Source: an uncultured Trueperaceae bacterium
GTDB taxonomy: Bacteria > Deinococcota > Deinococci > Deinococcales > Trueperaceae
DNA length: 64,000 nucleotides
Reading direction: 5' to 3'
Assembly (NCBI GenBank): GCA_937907415.1
Contig: CALCHY010000161.1
Coordinates: 12,248 to 76,247 of the forward strand
How positions within the stretch are numbered: position 1 is the first letter of the stretch; each line of letters begins with the position of its first letter. The notes beneath the pieces were generated by a model. That model was not told the DNA's origin. It ran no database searches and saw nothing but the letters and a program-made list of their open reading frames with translations. Positions 43,486 through 53,106 of the stretch are shown here, piece by piece. The position numbers and the translations under genes are program-made.

Positions 43486-45740
43486 GCGCCGCCAACGTCG
43501 CGTTCGACGTGGCGGGGGCGGAACTGTTCGCTGGCGTCGACCTCCGCCTCGCGACTGGCGACCGCGTTGGGTTGGTCGGGGCCAACGGTAGTGGCAAGAG
43601 CACGCTGCTTCGCTTGCTGGCCGCCGAAGTGGCGCCGAGCAGCGGCAGCGTGCGCCGCGCGCCTGGCGTGAGCATCGGGCTTCTCGCTCAGAGCGACGCC
43701 CTACTACCCGGGCCGACCGTGGCCGACGCGGTGCGCACCGCTACGCAGCGAGCGCACGAGCTAGAAGCTGAGTTGCGGCTCCTTGAACGGCGCATGGCGG
43801 CTGGGGAAGCGGACGGCGCCCAGTACGACGCCGTCCTGCACGAGTTCGAGCGCATCGGCGGCTACGCCGCGGAGGCGCGGGCGCGCGAGATAGTGGCGTC
43901 ACTTGGCCTAGGCGGCGAACTAGAGCATGAGGTGAGGCACCTCTCTGCTGGCCAGCGCAGGCGCCTGGCCCTAGCGCTCACCCTCGTGCGCGCGGCCGAC
44001 GTGCTGCTCCTCGACGAACCAACGAACCATCTCGACCTCGCCGCGCGCGAGTGGCTGGCGCGGCGCTTGAGCGCGCACGATGGCGCGGTCGTCGTCATCA
44101 GCCACGACCGCGCGCTACTCGACGCGGCCACGAACCGCAGCGCGTTCCTGGCAGGAGGGCGTCTGTGGCCAGAGCGTGGGGCGTACAGCGTGGCGCGGCG
44201 CAGGCGCGAAGCGCTCAAGCGAAGTGGCTTGAAGCGCGCCCGCGAGCAAGGGCGCGAGGCCGACCGTCTTGAGCGCATGGCCGCCGAGCTGGCGACGTTC
44301 GGGCGCAAAGCCGCGGCGAGGAAGCGGCGCGCCGAAAGGCAGAGCGTGGCGCTCCGCGCGCTCGCGGCAACGGGCGAGCAGCACACGCGCACCCCCTCTA
44401 CCGTGCTCGTGCGCGACCAGGCAAGCCGCACCGGCGGGCGAGTTGACACCCTCGTCAGCGTGGGGCACGCGACCATGCCAGGCGTCCTCGACGACGTGAC
44501 GTTCAGCGTCCGCCGCGGCGAGCGCATCGTGCTGCTCGGGCCTAACGGCAGCGGCAAGAGCAGCGTCGTGCGGTTGCTCGCTGGCGACCTCAGCTCGGTG
44601 GGGCCTCTGACGGAAGTCAGCTACCTGCCTGGCCTGAAACTGCGGCTCGTCGATCAGGTCGAGAGAGGGTTGGAGCCTGACGTTTCGCTCCTCGCCCAAG
44701 TGGCCGCCGCGGTAGGGGGCGGCAAGGCAGCGCAGCTGTTGGCGGAGGCGGGAGTGCCACCACGCGCATGGGACCTGCTCCCCGCACAGGGCTCTGGCGG
44801 GGAGCGAGCGCGAGCGGGCCTGGCGCTCGCCTTCGCTCACCGCAGCGACTTGTGGCTTTTGGACGAGCCGACTAACGACCTCGACCTCGAAGCCGTCGAA
44901 GCGTTCGAGGCGCAGCTGACGGAGGCGTTGGACGCGAGTGGCGCCGCTGTGCTGCTCGCCACTCACGACCGGCGCCTGGCCGAGAAGGTCGGTGAGGTCG
45001 TTTGGTCCGTACAGGATGGGCAGCTCGTTCGTTACCGCGACGTGGCGGCATACCTCCGCAGCGATCCCCTCGCTGCCGCGACGGCGCTGCCGGTCGAGGG
45101 CGAGGCCGTTGCCTCCCCAGAACCGCAGCCGGCCGATGACGAGCTCGTAGCCAGCCTGGAGGACGAGCGCGTTGCCCTGCTCAGGTCGCTGGCAGACCCG
45201 CTGCTGTTGTCCGAGCGCGACTCCGTTCGCCTCCGCCGCCGCATCGAGGTCATCGAGGACGAGCTCATGGAACATTACGCCGCTCGGTTGCCAGAGGCGC
45301 TGCCGCGTTACCGCGTGGTCGAGCACGGCCTCGCGGTCGTAGGTGACCTAGTTGGAGGACGCCTCGAGCTCCACTTACGCGGCTACGCACCTGACGACGA
45401 GAGCGTAGCTAGTGCGGCGGCCGCGGGCGTCGAGGCGGCGCTCAACGGCACCGTCGCGCACCTGCGCCTGCGCGAGCCCGCCGCTGCCTGCCTCCTCGAG
45501 CGCTCACGCAGCGCCCTCGTAGACGCGGCGGTGCGCCTGGCCTTCACGGTCCTCGGCGCCAGCGCCGTGCAGTTCCAGAGTGTCGAGCCGTTCAGTTCGC
45601 GGTGGTTGAAGGCTGCGGGCGACGACTGGCACACCGCGGACCTGGGCCACTTCCTGCGCGCAGAAGGCTGGGGCGTGGCGCGCGAGAGGCCAGCTCAGAC
45701 CGGCAGAAGGGCGCGGAGGCGAGGCCGTGGTCGACGGTAG
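43473..45740 (+). CDS. ABC-F family ATPase with an unusual C-terminal domain
   Basis: 755 aa, longer than most ABC-F proteins (about 530-650). Two ABC domains: VGANGSGKSTLL, LSAGQRRRLALAL and VLLLDEPTNHLDL in the first; LGPNGSGKSSVV, SGGERARAGLAL and LWLLDEPTNDLDL in the second, joined by a basic linker helix of about 80 residues. After about residue 545 comes an additional segment of about 200 residues, partly coiled coil, ending in a basic tail ([12 protein letters not shown]). ABC-F proteins act on the ribosome E site. GTG 43473 is the only usable start in frame. Confidence 0.87.
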   Translation: MELLSAANVAFDVAGAELFAGVDLRLATGDRVGLVGANGSGKSTLLRLLAAEVAPSSGSVRRAPGVSIGLLAQSDALLPGPTVADAVRTATQRAHELEAELRLLERRMAAGEADGAQYDAVLHEFERIGGYAAEARAREIVASLGLGGELEHEVRHLSAGQRRRLALALTLVRAADVLLLDEPTNHLDLAAREWLARRLSAHDGAVVVISHDRALLDAATNRSAFLAGGRLWPERGAYSVARRRREALKRSGLKRAREQGREADRLERMAAELATFGRKAAARKRRAERQSVALRALAATGEQHTRTPSTVLVRDQASRTGGRVDTLVSVGHATMPGVLDDVTFSVRRGERIVLLGPNGSGKSSVVRLLAGDLSSVGPLTEVSYLPGLKLRLVDQVERGLEPDVSLLAQVAAAVGGGKAAQLLAEAGVPPRAWDLLPAQGSGGERARAGLALAFAHRSDLWLLDEPTNDLDLEAVEAFEAQLTEALDASGAAVLLATHDRRLAEKVGEVVWSVQDGQLVRYRDVAAYLRSDPLAAATALPVEGEAVASPEPQPADDELVASLEDERVALLRSLADPLLLSERDSVRLRRRIEVIEDELMEHYAARLPEALPRYRVVEHGLAVVGDLVGGRLELHLRGYAPDDESVASAAAAGVEAALNGTVAHLRLREPAAACLLERSRSALVDAAVRLAFTVLGASAVQFQSVEPFSSRWLKAAGDDWHTADLGHFLRAEGWGVARERPAQTGRRARRRGRGRR

Positions 45741-46923
45741 ACGCTCGGGCCTCAGGCGAACGCCCGGCCTGTCCTACTGGCTGGCCGCAGCGGTAGCGCT
45801 CGTTGGCATAGCCGTGCAGTTCATCCCGTGGCCAGCGGCCTGGATCGACCGCGTCTACGTCGCGCGGTGGTTGCCGCTATGGCAGCGCGCGGCCGCGGCC
45901 TTGAGCGGCGACCTGACGTTCAGCTTGAGCTACGTTCTCGTCGGCCTCTCACTTAGCGTGCTGGCCGCCGGCGCCGTTACGGCACTGTTGGCGCCGCGGC
46001 GTGCCGCCAAGGGATCGAGCAGCCCGTGGCGGCCGCTCCTCGCGCCAGCGGCCTGGATCGTCGCCGTGCTCGGCGGCTGGTTCCCGTTCGGGTTCGGTCT
46101 GGCGTATCACGCCTCGAGCTTGAGCGCGGCCGTCGGCGCAATCTCGCCGTCCGACTTGGACCGCGCCGTAGCGTGGTCCCTCGGCGAGCTGAACGCGGCT
46201 GCCGCGCTGACCAGCACCACCACCGCTGGCGCTGACGGCGCGCAAGCGGGACTGCCGCCGCACGAGGCTCAGGCCGCGGCCAGCCGCTGCGTCGCGACCG
46301 CTGCCTTGAGCGTGCGCGAGGCGTTCTTGCCAGCCACCGTCTTAGCCCAAGGGGCGCCCCCGACCCTGCCTACTCGCGTCAAGCCGCTGCCGCCCGGCAC
46401 GTTGCTGCGCTTCGGTTACGCGGGCATCGTCAGTCCGTGGTTGCTCGAGCCGCACGTCGACGCTGGCCTGCCGCCGACGTCAGGCTTGGCAGTGGCGCTG
46501 CATGAGCTCGCCCACGTCGCAGGTTTCGCTCAGGAAGCAGAGGCAGAGGCCATCGGGCTCCTAGCCGGCCTCACGTGCGATGCCTCGGTAGTGCGTTACG
46601 CCGCCGCCTTCCACCTGGCAAGCAGCGTGGCGGCGGGCATGAGCCAGGCAGAGCGCGCCACTTACGTCGGAGCGTGGCCCGAACGGGCGGTGGCGGAAGC
46701 GCGCGCGGCTGCCGCCGCCAGCGCGCGGTACGAGATCAAGGCCCTGCGCAGCAGCGCCAACGTCGTCTATGACGCTTACTTGCGCGCCCAGGGTGGAGCA
46801 GATGGCCTACGCGAGTACGACCGCGGCACGCTCCTCGGGCTCGCACTGCTGCTGAAGCTAGGCGTCGTCTCCGGCGCTGGCAGCGACGTCGGCGAGGCCG
46901 ACCTCCACAGCGGTCTCCCCTAG
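45727..46923 (+). CDS. DUF3810 family membrane protein with HExxH motif
   Basis: 398 aa. Two or three N-terminal membrane segments (WLAAAVALVGIAVQFIPW, LSYVLVGLSLSVLAAGAV, WIVAVLGGWFPFGF) precede a soluble domain with VALHELAHVAGFAQEAEAEAIG, a zinc-peptidase-like HExxH followed by an EAEAE helix, as in DUF3810. It could be a membrane-linked metallopeptidase, but activity is unproven. The GTG start overlaps ABC-F by 14 nt; the 3' end overlaps the convergent M3 peptidase gene by 66 bp. Confidence 0.78.
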   Translation: MVDGRRSGLRRTPGLSYWLAAAVALVGIAVQFIPWPAAWIDRVYVARWLPLWQRAAAALSGDLTFSLSYVLVGLSLSVLAAGAVTALLAPRRAAKGSSSPWRPLLAPAAWIVAVLGGWFPFGFGLAYHASSLSAAVGAISPSDLDRAVAWSLGELNAAAALTSTTTAGADGAQAGLPPHEAQAAASRCVATAALSVREAFLPATVLAQGAPPTLPTRVKPLPPGTLLRFGYAGIVSPWLLEPHVDAGLPPTSGLAVALHELAHVAGFAQEAEAEAIGLLAGLTCDASVVRYAAAFHLASSVAAGMSQAERATYVGAWPERAVAEARAAAAASARYEIKALRSSANVVYDAYLRAQGGADGLREYDRGTLLGLALLLKLGVVSGAGSDVGEADLHSGLP

Positions 46924-48933
46924 ACTGCGGCGGATGAGGGCGTCCATCTCCGGGTCGCGGCCCATGAAGTCGCGGAACAGTTGCTCGGCGTCCTCGGCGT
47001 CACCGCGGGCGAGCACGGTCTCGGCGAACGCGCGGCCGGTCTCGGGGTTGAAGATGCCCTCCCTTACGAAGCGGCTGAAGGCGTCCGCGTCGAGGACCTC
47101 ACTCCACTTGTAGGAGTAGTAACCCGCCGCGTAGCCGCCGGAGAAGACGTGCGTGAAGCGCGCCAAGCGTTCGCCGTGAGCGAAGTCTGGCCGCAGCTCC
47201 ATCGGCGCCATGACCTCGCCCCCGAACTCGATCGGGTCGACTGCGCCGGCGGGATCGAACTCGCGGTGCAGTGCCAGGTCGACGGTGCCGAGCATGAGTT
47301 GGCGCATCTGCGCGGAGGCGGCCATGAAGTTGCGGCTCCTGGCGAGGCGCTCGAAGAGCTCGGTTGGCAGGGCCTCGCCCGTCTCGTGGTGGCGGGCGAA
47401 CAGGTCGAGAGCTTCCTGCTCCCACGTCCAGTTCTCCATGATCTGGCTAGGGAGCTCGACGAAGTCCCATGACACGTTCATGCTCGAGCGCGCCCGTACC
47501 TCGACCCTGCTCAGCAGGTGGTGCAGTAGGTGCCCGAACTCGTGGAACACAGTCTCGACCTCGGCGTGCGTCAACAGCGCGGGGTGGCCGTCTTCAGGCG
47601 GCGTGAAGTTGCACGCGATGATGCCGACGTGCGGCGCGAACCCGTCGGAGGTCGGCCCGCCGGTCAGGAGGCCGTTCATCCAGGCGCCGTTGCGCTTCGA
47701 TTCGCGCGGGAACCAGTCGGCGTAGAGGGAGCCGAGGAACGTGCCGTCCTCATGCTCGAGGTGGTAGACGGCGACCTCCGGGTGCCAGGTCGGCACGCCC
47801 GTCACGGGCGTCACCTTGGCGCCGAAGAGCTTCTGCGTGAGGTCGAAGAGGCCGTCGAGTACTTGCGGCAGCGGGAAGTACGGCCGTAGCGCCTCCTCGT
47901 CGACGTCGAAGCGCGCCATGCGCAGCTTCTCCGCCGCGAACGTGACGTCCCACGGCTCGAGGCGGACTATGCCGAGCTCCGTCGCCGCGAACCGCTGCAG
48001 CTCAGCCGATTCGGCCTCGAAGTACGGGCGCGTCCTGGTGACGAGGTCGGACTCGAAACGCGCGGCTCGCGCGCCTGACTTGATCATCCGGTCCTCGGTC
48101 TGCAGGTCCGCGAAGTCGGCGTAGCCGAGGAGTTCGGCGAGTTCGCGACGAAGCGCGAGGATGTCGCGCATGATGCCGCGGTTGTCATGTGGCTGGACGG
48201 TGCCGACCGCGAGGAAAGCCTGGAACAGCTCGCGCCGCAGTTCGCGGTCCTCGGCGTACTTGATGAACGTCAAGTAGGACGGCGCCTGCAGCGTGAAGCG
48301 GTAACCGGCGACGCCGCGTGAGGCGGCAGAAGCGCGGGCGCGGCGCACGGCGCCTTCTGGCAACCCGGCGAGGCGCCCCTCGTCCTCGATCAGCAGCTCG
48401 TACGCGTTGGTGGCGTCGAGGACGTTCTCAGCGAACTTAGTCGTGAGGCGCGCGAGTTCGACCTTGAGCTCCTCGACGCGACGGCGCGCCGCGGCGGGGA
48501 GGTTAGCGCCCGCGCGCCTGAACTCGTCGAGGGTCTTGCTGACGTGACGTGCCCGCACGCCCTCGAGCGCCGCGCCCTCCTCAGTGGCTGAGTAGGCGGC
48601 AAGCGACTTCCACAACTCATGGTTCGTGCTGAGCCTGGCGAGGAAGGCGGTCACCTCAGGCAGCACCTCGTTGACGGCCGCGCGCAGTTCCGGGCCGTCC
48701 AGCACCCCGATGAGGTGACGAGCCAAGCGGTACGGGTGCACGACGTCCTCTACCAAGTCGTCGAGCGCCTGCACGGTGTTGTCGTAGCTCGGCTCCGCTT
48801 CGCCGGCTTCCAGCGCGGCAAGGCGCGTCTCGGCCTCCGCAAGCGCTTCGCGCATGGCGGGCACGACGTGCTCAGGCTTGATCTTGTCGAAGGGGATCTC
48901 GAACTCAGTCGAGCGCAATGGGTTGTCGGACAT
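46858..48933 (-). CDS. M3-family oligopeptidase (oligopeptidase A-like)
   Basis: 691 aa, the usual size of oligopeptidase A/PrlC-type enzymes that finish off short peptides in the cytoplasm. The zinc site is ETVFHEFGHLLHHLLSRV near residues 466-483, with a Glu ligand about 25 residues on. Other family blocks are YADWFPRESKRNGAWMNG and FSGGYAAGYYSYKWSEVLDA. ATG 48933 has GAGGAG 5 nt upstream. Its last 22 codons are antisense to the DUF3810 gene. Confidence 0.95.
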   Translation of the reverse strand: MSDNPLRSTEFEIPFDKIKPEHVVPAMREALAEAETRLAALEAGEAEPSYDNTVQALDDLVEDVVHPYRLARHLIGVLDGPELRAAVNEVLPEVTAFLARLSTNHELWKSLAAYSATEEGAALEGVRARHVSKTLDEFRRAGANLPAAARRRVEELKVELARLTTKFAENVLDATNAYELLIEDEGRLAGLPEGAVRRARASAASRGVAGYRFTLQAPSYLTFIKYAEDRELRRELFQAFLAVGTVQPHDNRGIMRDILALRRELAELLGYADFADLQTEDRMIKSGARAARFESDLVTRTRPYFEAESAELQRFAATELGIVRLEPWDVTFAAEKLRMARFDVDEEALRPYFPLPQVLDGLFDLTQKLFGAKVTPVTGVPTWHPEVAVYHLEHEDGTFLGSLYADWFPRESKRNGAWMNGLLTGGPTSDGFAPHVGIIACNFTPPEDGHPALLTHAEVETVFHEFGHLLHHLLSRVEVRARSSMNVSWDFVELPSQIMENWTWEQEALDLFARHHETGEALPTELFERLARSRNFMAASAQMRQLMLGTVDLALHREFDPAGAVDPIEFGGEVMAPMELRPDFAHGERLARFTHVFSGGYAAGYYSYKWSEVLDADAFSRFVREGIFNPETGRAFAETVLARGDAEDAEQLFRDFMGRDPEMDALIRRSLGETAVEVGLADVAASAGDDA

Positions 48934-49026
48934 GCGGGCTCCTCACGCGGCAGCTAGGCGCCTGCGGGCCCCGTTGCCAGCGTCAATGACTAGTCATCCT
49001 ATAGGCCGCACCGCTAGGCGACCAAG

Positions 49027-49049
49027 CGCTCGCACGACAAGGGCGAGCG
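49027..49049 (-). terminator. Hairpin just after the GGDEF-EAL gene
   Basis: CGCTCGC (49027-49033) pairs with GCGAGCG (49043-49049), loop 9 nt, immediately after the minus-strand stop codon. No U run follows. Confidence 0.45.
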
Positions 49050-51179
49050 TCAGGCTGACGCCATCACGTACTCGGCTGGAACGGGCTGACTGAAGAGGAA
49101 GCCTTGACCCTCATCGCATTGCAGGGAGCGGAGGATGTTGTTCTGTTCCTTCGTCTCGATGCCTTCAGCCGTCACGCGCAGCCTCAAGCTCTTGCCTAGC
49201 GCGATGATGGCGCGCAGCAGGTCTACGTCGAGGCTAGGGGTGCGCGCGTCCAACTTGGAGACGAACGACCGGTCGATCTTCAGGCCATCGAGCGGCAGCG
49301 CCCGCAGTTGGGTGAGGGACGAGTGCGCGACCCCGAAATCGTCAAGGGCGACGTGCACGCCCATCGCGCGGACCTCTTCGAGCTTCTCGGAGCCCATCGC
49401 GAGCGTCTCGTGGCCAGTGCGTTCGCTGATCTCCAGCTCTAGCAGCCCGGGGTGGAGGTCGTAACGCGAGAGTACGGACTGGACGATGTGCCCGAGGTCG
49501 GCGTGGGCGAGGGCGGACGGGCTCACGTTGACCGCCACGCGCCGTGGCGTGCGTTGGCGTTGCCAGCGCTTAGCTTGTCTGCACGCGCGTTCCACCACCC
49601 ACTCGAAGAGCTGCGGCCCGAGCTGCGACTCCTCCACGAGCGGCACGAAATCGGCGGGCTTGAGCAGGCCGCGCACGGGGTGCAGCCAACGCACGAGCGC
49701 CTCGACGGAGTTGACGGCGCCATTGTCTAGTTGCACGCGCGGTTGATAGTGCAGGAGTAGTTGGTCCTCTGAGATGGCGCGCTTCAGTTCGCCTTCGACG
49801 GCTAGCCGTGAGCGCATGGCCACGTCGATCTCGTCCTCGTAGAAGCGGAACGCGCCGCGGTGAGTTTCCTTGGCGCGCACGAGGGCCGCGGTGGCGCGCT
49901 CGAGCATCTGGCTGGCGGCGCGCACGCCGCTGCGCTGCATGTCTACCCCGATGCTTGCGGAGAGGTTCAGCGTCAAGCTGCCGTCCGAGTACGGCTCGCG
50001 GATGGAGGCGAGAACCTTCTCCAACGCGGGTAGGACCGCTCGCGGCGTCGGGAGGTCTGCTAGGAGGAGCGCGAAGGCGTCGCCTTCCAGGCGGGCGAGG
50101 GTGTCCGTGCGGCGCAGGGTGCGCCGTAGCCGCCTGCTTACCTCGGCGATGAGCTTGTCGCCGTGGCGTTGGCTGAAGGTCTGGTTGACGAACCTGAAGT
50201 GATCGAGGTCGAGGATGGCTAGCGCAACGCTCGTGCCGTTGCGGCGCGCCTGCAGTTGCGCCTGCTGGACGCGGTCCTCGAGGAGGTGAGCGTTCGGCAG
50301 ACCGGTAAGGGGGTCGACGTGAGCGAGGCGCCACAGGTTGGCGGTGTCGCGGCGGGCGTTGCTGACGTCCTTCATCATGCCGTACACGGCGGTGATGCCC
50401 GCCTCGTCGCTGCGCCAACTGCGGGACGCGAAGTCCTCGACCCACATGACCTTGCCCCCCACGGTGATGAGGCGGAACTGGTCAGAGCGCCTCTCCTGCT
50501 CGCGGAGGCCTTGGAAGCGCTCGGCTAGTTGGGCGCGGTCATCAGGGTGCACGAAGCGCGTTAGTCCCTGCGTTGCTAGGTCGTCGAGGCTGTAACCCGT
50601 CAGTTGCTGCCACGCGTCCGACACCCAGGCGACCTCGTTGCGGCCGTCGTCGTGGAGTAGGAGCGCGTAGCTGAAGAAGCGCCCGTCGCCCTCGAGCGAG
50701 CCGGAGAGCTCGAGCTGCATGGCCTGCGCGCCGTTGGCGTGTACCTCGGCCGTCACGTCGCGGAAGAGGGTGAGAAGGTGCCGCGCCGCGCCCGAGCCAG
50801 CGTGGATGGGGTAGTGGCGTTGCTCCATCCATAACAGCGAGCCGTCGGCACGGTAGGTGCGCACGACGGTGGTCACGTGGCGTTGGGCGGCCATGGCCTT
50901 GCGCAGGAGGCGTTCGCCTTCCTGATCGGTGTCGTTGCGGAGGAGGAAGCCTAGGTTGCGGCCAACCACCTCTTCCACCGGAAAGCCCGTTAGCTCGGCG
51001 AGCTTGGTGGACGCGTACACGACGGGGTGACCGACACTACCTAAGTCCGAGATGCTGAACGGTTCGTCACCGAACAAGCGGGTCACCGCGTCAACGACGG
51101 TTGCCGTATCCGTGGCCTTCTGTCCGGCTGGCAACTCGCCGTCAATTGCGGTGGCTTGCAGTTCGTCCGGCGTTAGCAT
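49050..51179 (-). CDS. PAS-PAS-GGDEF-EAL signalling protein
   Basis: 709 aa. Two PAS domains (about residues 40-155 and 165-280) are followed by a GGDEF-like domain (about 290-450) and an EAL domain (about 455-705). The diguanylate cyclase signature is degenerate: RLEGDAFALLLAD replaces RxGGDEF, so synthesis of c-di-GMP is unlikely. The EAL part keeps SVEALVRWLHP, NVSPSALAH, LEISERTG and ALDDFGVAHSSLTQL, so phosphodiesterase activity is plausible. There is no membrane segment, so PAS sensing is likely cytoplasmic. ATG 51179 has GAGGGAGG about 12 nt upstream. Confidence 0.9.
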   Translation of the reverse strand: MLTPDELQATAIDGELPAGQKATDTATVVDAVTRLFGDEPFSISDLGSVGHPVVYASTKLAELTGFPVEEVVGRNLGFLLRNDTDQEGERLLRKAMAAQRHVTTVVRTYRADGSLLWMEQRHYPIHAGSGAARHLLTLFRDVTAEVHANGAQAMQLELSGSLEGDGRFFSYALLLHDDGRNEVAWVSDAWQQLTGYSLDDLATQGLTRFVHPDDRAQLAERFQGLREQERRSDQFRLITVGGKVMWVEDFASRSWRSDEAGITAVYGMMKDVSNARRDTANLWRLAHVDPLTGLPNAHLLEDRVQQAQLQARRNGTSVALAILDLDHFRFVNQTFSQRHGDKLIAEVSRRLRRTLRRTDTLARLEGDAFALLLADLPTPRAVLPALEKVLASIREPYSDGSLTLNLSASIGVDMQRSGVRAASQMLERATAALVRAKETHRGAFRFYEDEIDVAMRSRLAVEGELKRAISEDQLLLHYQPRVQLDNGAVNSVEALVRWLHPVRGLLKPADFVPLVEESQLGPQLFEWVVERACRQAKRWQRQRTPRRVAVNVSPSALAHADLGHIVQSVLSRYDLHPGLLELEISERTGHETLAMGSEKLEEVRAMGVHVALDDFGVAHSSLTQLRALPLDGLKIDRSFVSKLDARTPSLDVDLLRAIIALGKSLRLRVTAEGIETKEQNNILRSLQCDEGQGFLFSQPVPAEYVMASA

Positions 51180-51392
51180 CGTTGTGACGCGCCTCCCTCG
51201 ACTTGAAGGAGCGGCCATAAGGAGTAGCGATTCTCGCTCGCCCGAAGCGGGTTCCCTACCCGCCGCGCTGCGCTCCTTGGGCTCCCTCCAGCTCTTCCGC
51301 CACAGAACCTAGCACCGGTTCGGGCCCGCCTGTATGACATATTCACCTATCCGAGCGCACGAACGCCGCATGTGACACTCCTCACTAGGGTA

Positions 51393-52247
51393 TCACTCGC
51401 CGCGCAACCGCCGGGCACGCACGCTCCTGAGCAGCAGCGCAACAGCCAGCGGAACCGCGGTGCACATGGCCATGCTGCCCCCGATCGAAGCGTCGAGTCT
51501 CACGGCGAGCGGGTAGCCAAGCGCAGCGGCCGCGACGGCCGCTGCTAGAGCAACGCCGATGACCGCAGACAGTCTCGTTGCCACGAGTAGTCCCGTTACC
51601 GCGGGCACGATGGCGAAGGCAACGTAAAGGACGACGCCGACGGCGTCGAAGGCTGCCACGGCCGTGACCGCGGTCAACACGAGCCAGAGTTGCGCCACGA
51701 GACGGGGCCTCTGCCTTTGCATGTGCGCCTGCTCGGGATCGAAGGCCGCCAACGCGAGCCGGCGGCGCGCCACCACGTAGAACGCCACGTCGCAAGCGAA
51801 CACTAGCGCCAACAGGAGCGCTGCGCGCGGCACGCTGGCACCGAACACGCTTACGCTATCGAGCCACACGAACCCGATCTCGCCAAGCAGAACGGCGTGC
51901 GCGTCCACGTGCGCGTCGCGCGCGAAGAGCCCGAGTAGAAGCACGCCAGCAGCGAACATGGCTGGAAAGACGAGCGCGACGGCGGCGTCGGCGCGCACGC
52001 GCTTCGAGGCGCTAAGGGCCTCGCTCGCGGCGACGGTGACGAGGGCGGCTACCGCTGCGCTCACGAGGCGCCATGGGCCGGGGAGGCCGCCCAAGGCTAG
52101 GTAGAAGACCGCGATGCCCAAGACCACGCCGTGGCTGATGGCGTCGTTGAGCATCGCCTGGCCGCGTACGGCGAGGATGGCGCCGGTAAGTGAGGCGGCC
52201 GCGGCGGCAAGTACGCCCGTGACGACGATGGCGACGGTTATCGTCAC
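51393..52247 (-). CDS. Metal ABC transporter permease (second of two)
   Basis: 284-aa ABC-3 family permease with about eight membrane segments, beginning ITVAIVVTGVLAAAAASLTGA and carrying the conserved MLNDAISHGVVLGIAV loop that contacts the ATPase. It is paralogous to the permease encoded 7 nt upstream, and the two presumably form a heterodimer, as in TroCD-type importers. It is last in the metal operon. Confidence 0.92.
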   Translation of the reverse strand: MTITVAIVVTGVLAAAAASLTGAILAVRGQAMLNDAISHGVVLGIAVFYLALGGLPGPWRLVSAAVAALVTVAASEALSASKRVRADAAVALVFPAMFAAGVLLLGLFARDAHVDAHAVLLGEIGFVWLDSVSVFGASVPRAALLLALVFACDVAFYVVARRRLALAAFDPEQAHMQRQRPRLVAQLWLVLTAVTAVAAFDAVGVVLYVAFAIVPAVTGLLVATRLSAVIGVALAAAVAAAALGYPLAVRLDASIGGSMAMCTAVPLAVALLLRSVRARRLRGE

Positions 52248-52254
52248 GTGTTCC

Positions 52255-53106
52255 TCACGCGCGCTGGGACTCGCGTCGGCTGGTAAGCAGCGCGACCCCC
52301 GCCACTGCGCTCGCCACTACGACGATCAGCGGACCGGTGGCGAGCCCGGGAGCACTAGCGCTGATCAACGCCCCGCTTAGAGCGCTGCCTGCCCCTATCG
52401 CGGCCCCACCCAGAACCATGCCGAGCAGGCTGCTGCTCCACTGTCTCGCGGCCACGGCGGGCGCCACGACGAGGGCCGCCATGAGGACGACGCCAACCAT
52501 CCGCAAGCCGAGCACGATGGTGAGCGCCAAAACGCCCGTGAGGAGCGCATCTACGAGGCGAACACGCACTTGGGACGCGGCAGCGTACTCGCGGTCGAAG
52601 GTCGTCAACTTGGCAGGACGCCACGCGACCACCATCGTCGCGGTGCAGAGCACGACTGCCCCGGCAAGCCACAGTAAGTCACCACGCAGCGTGGCGGCGG
52701 CCTGGCCGAACAAGTAGGCCTCGAGCCCCGCCTGGTGCCCACCGGCCGAACCTTGCACCCGCGTCAGGAGCACCACACCGAGCGCGAACCCGAGGCTGAG
52801 GCTCACTCCGAGGGCGGCGTCCGACTTGATGCGCGGGAGGCGCGAGAGGTGGAGCGCGGCGAGCCCAGCCGCTAGCCCACTGACGAGCGCGCCAGCCAGG
52901 ATGGGGCCGGCACTGCGTTCGCCGCTTACCAAGTAACCCACCACCACCCCGGGTAGCGCTGCATGCGCCATGGCGTCACCCAGCAGGCTCTGGCGCCGCA
53001 GCACGGCGAAAGCGCCAAGGCCGCCAGCAACGCCGCCGAGGAGCACCGCGCCGGCACCAACGATGAGCACGGTCGGGTCACCTAGGAAGGCAAGTAGGTC
53101 AGGCAT
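52255..53106 (-). CDS. Metal ABC transporter permease (first of two)
   Basis: 283-aa ABC-3 family permease with about eight or nine membrane segments. The N-terminal RRQSLLGDAMAHAALPGVVV is the typical family loop. It overlaps the ATPase gene by 8 nt and is separated from the second permease by 7 nt, so the operon is tightly coupled. Confidence 0.92.
   Translation of the reverse strand: MPDLLAFLGDPTVLIVGAGAVLLGGVAGGLGAFAVLRRQSLLGDAMAHAALPGVVVGYLVSGERSAGPILAGALVSGLAAGLAALHLSRLPRIKSDAALGVSLSLGFALGVVLLTRVQGSAGGHQAGLEAYLFGQAAATLRGDLLWLAGAVVLCTATMVVAWRPAKLTTFDREYAAASQVRVRLVDALLTGVLALTIVLGLRMVGVVLMAALVVAPAVAARQWSSSLLGMVLGGAAIGAGSALSGALISASAPGLATGPLIVVVASAVAGVALLTSRRESQRA

Noticed and set aside
44115..45326. 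Antisense 403-codon frame inside the ABC-F gene
   Set aside because: The plus strand carries unmistakable Walker and signature motifs; the antisense frame has none.
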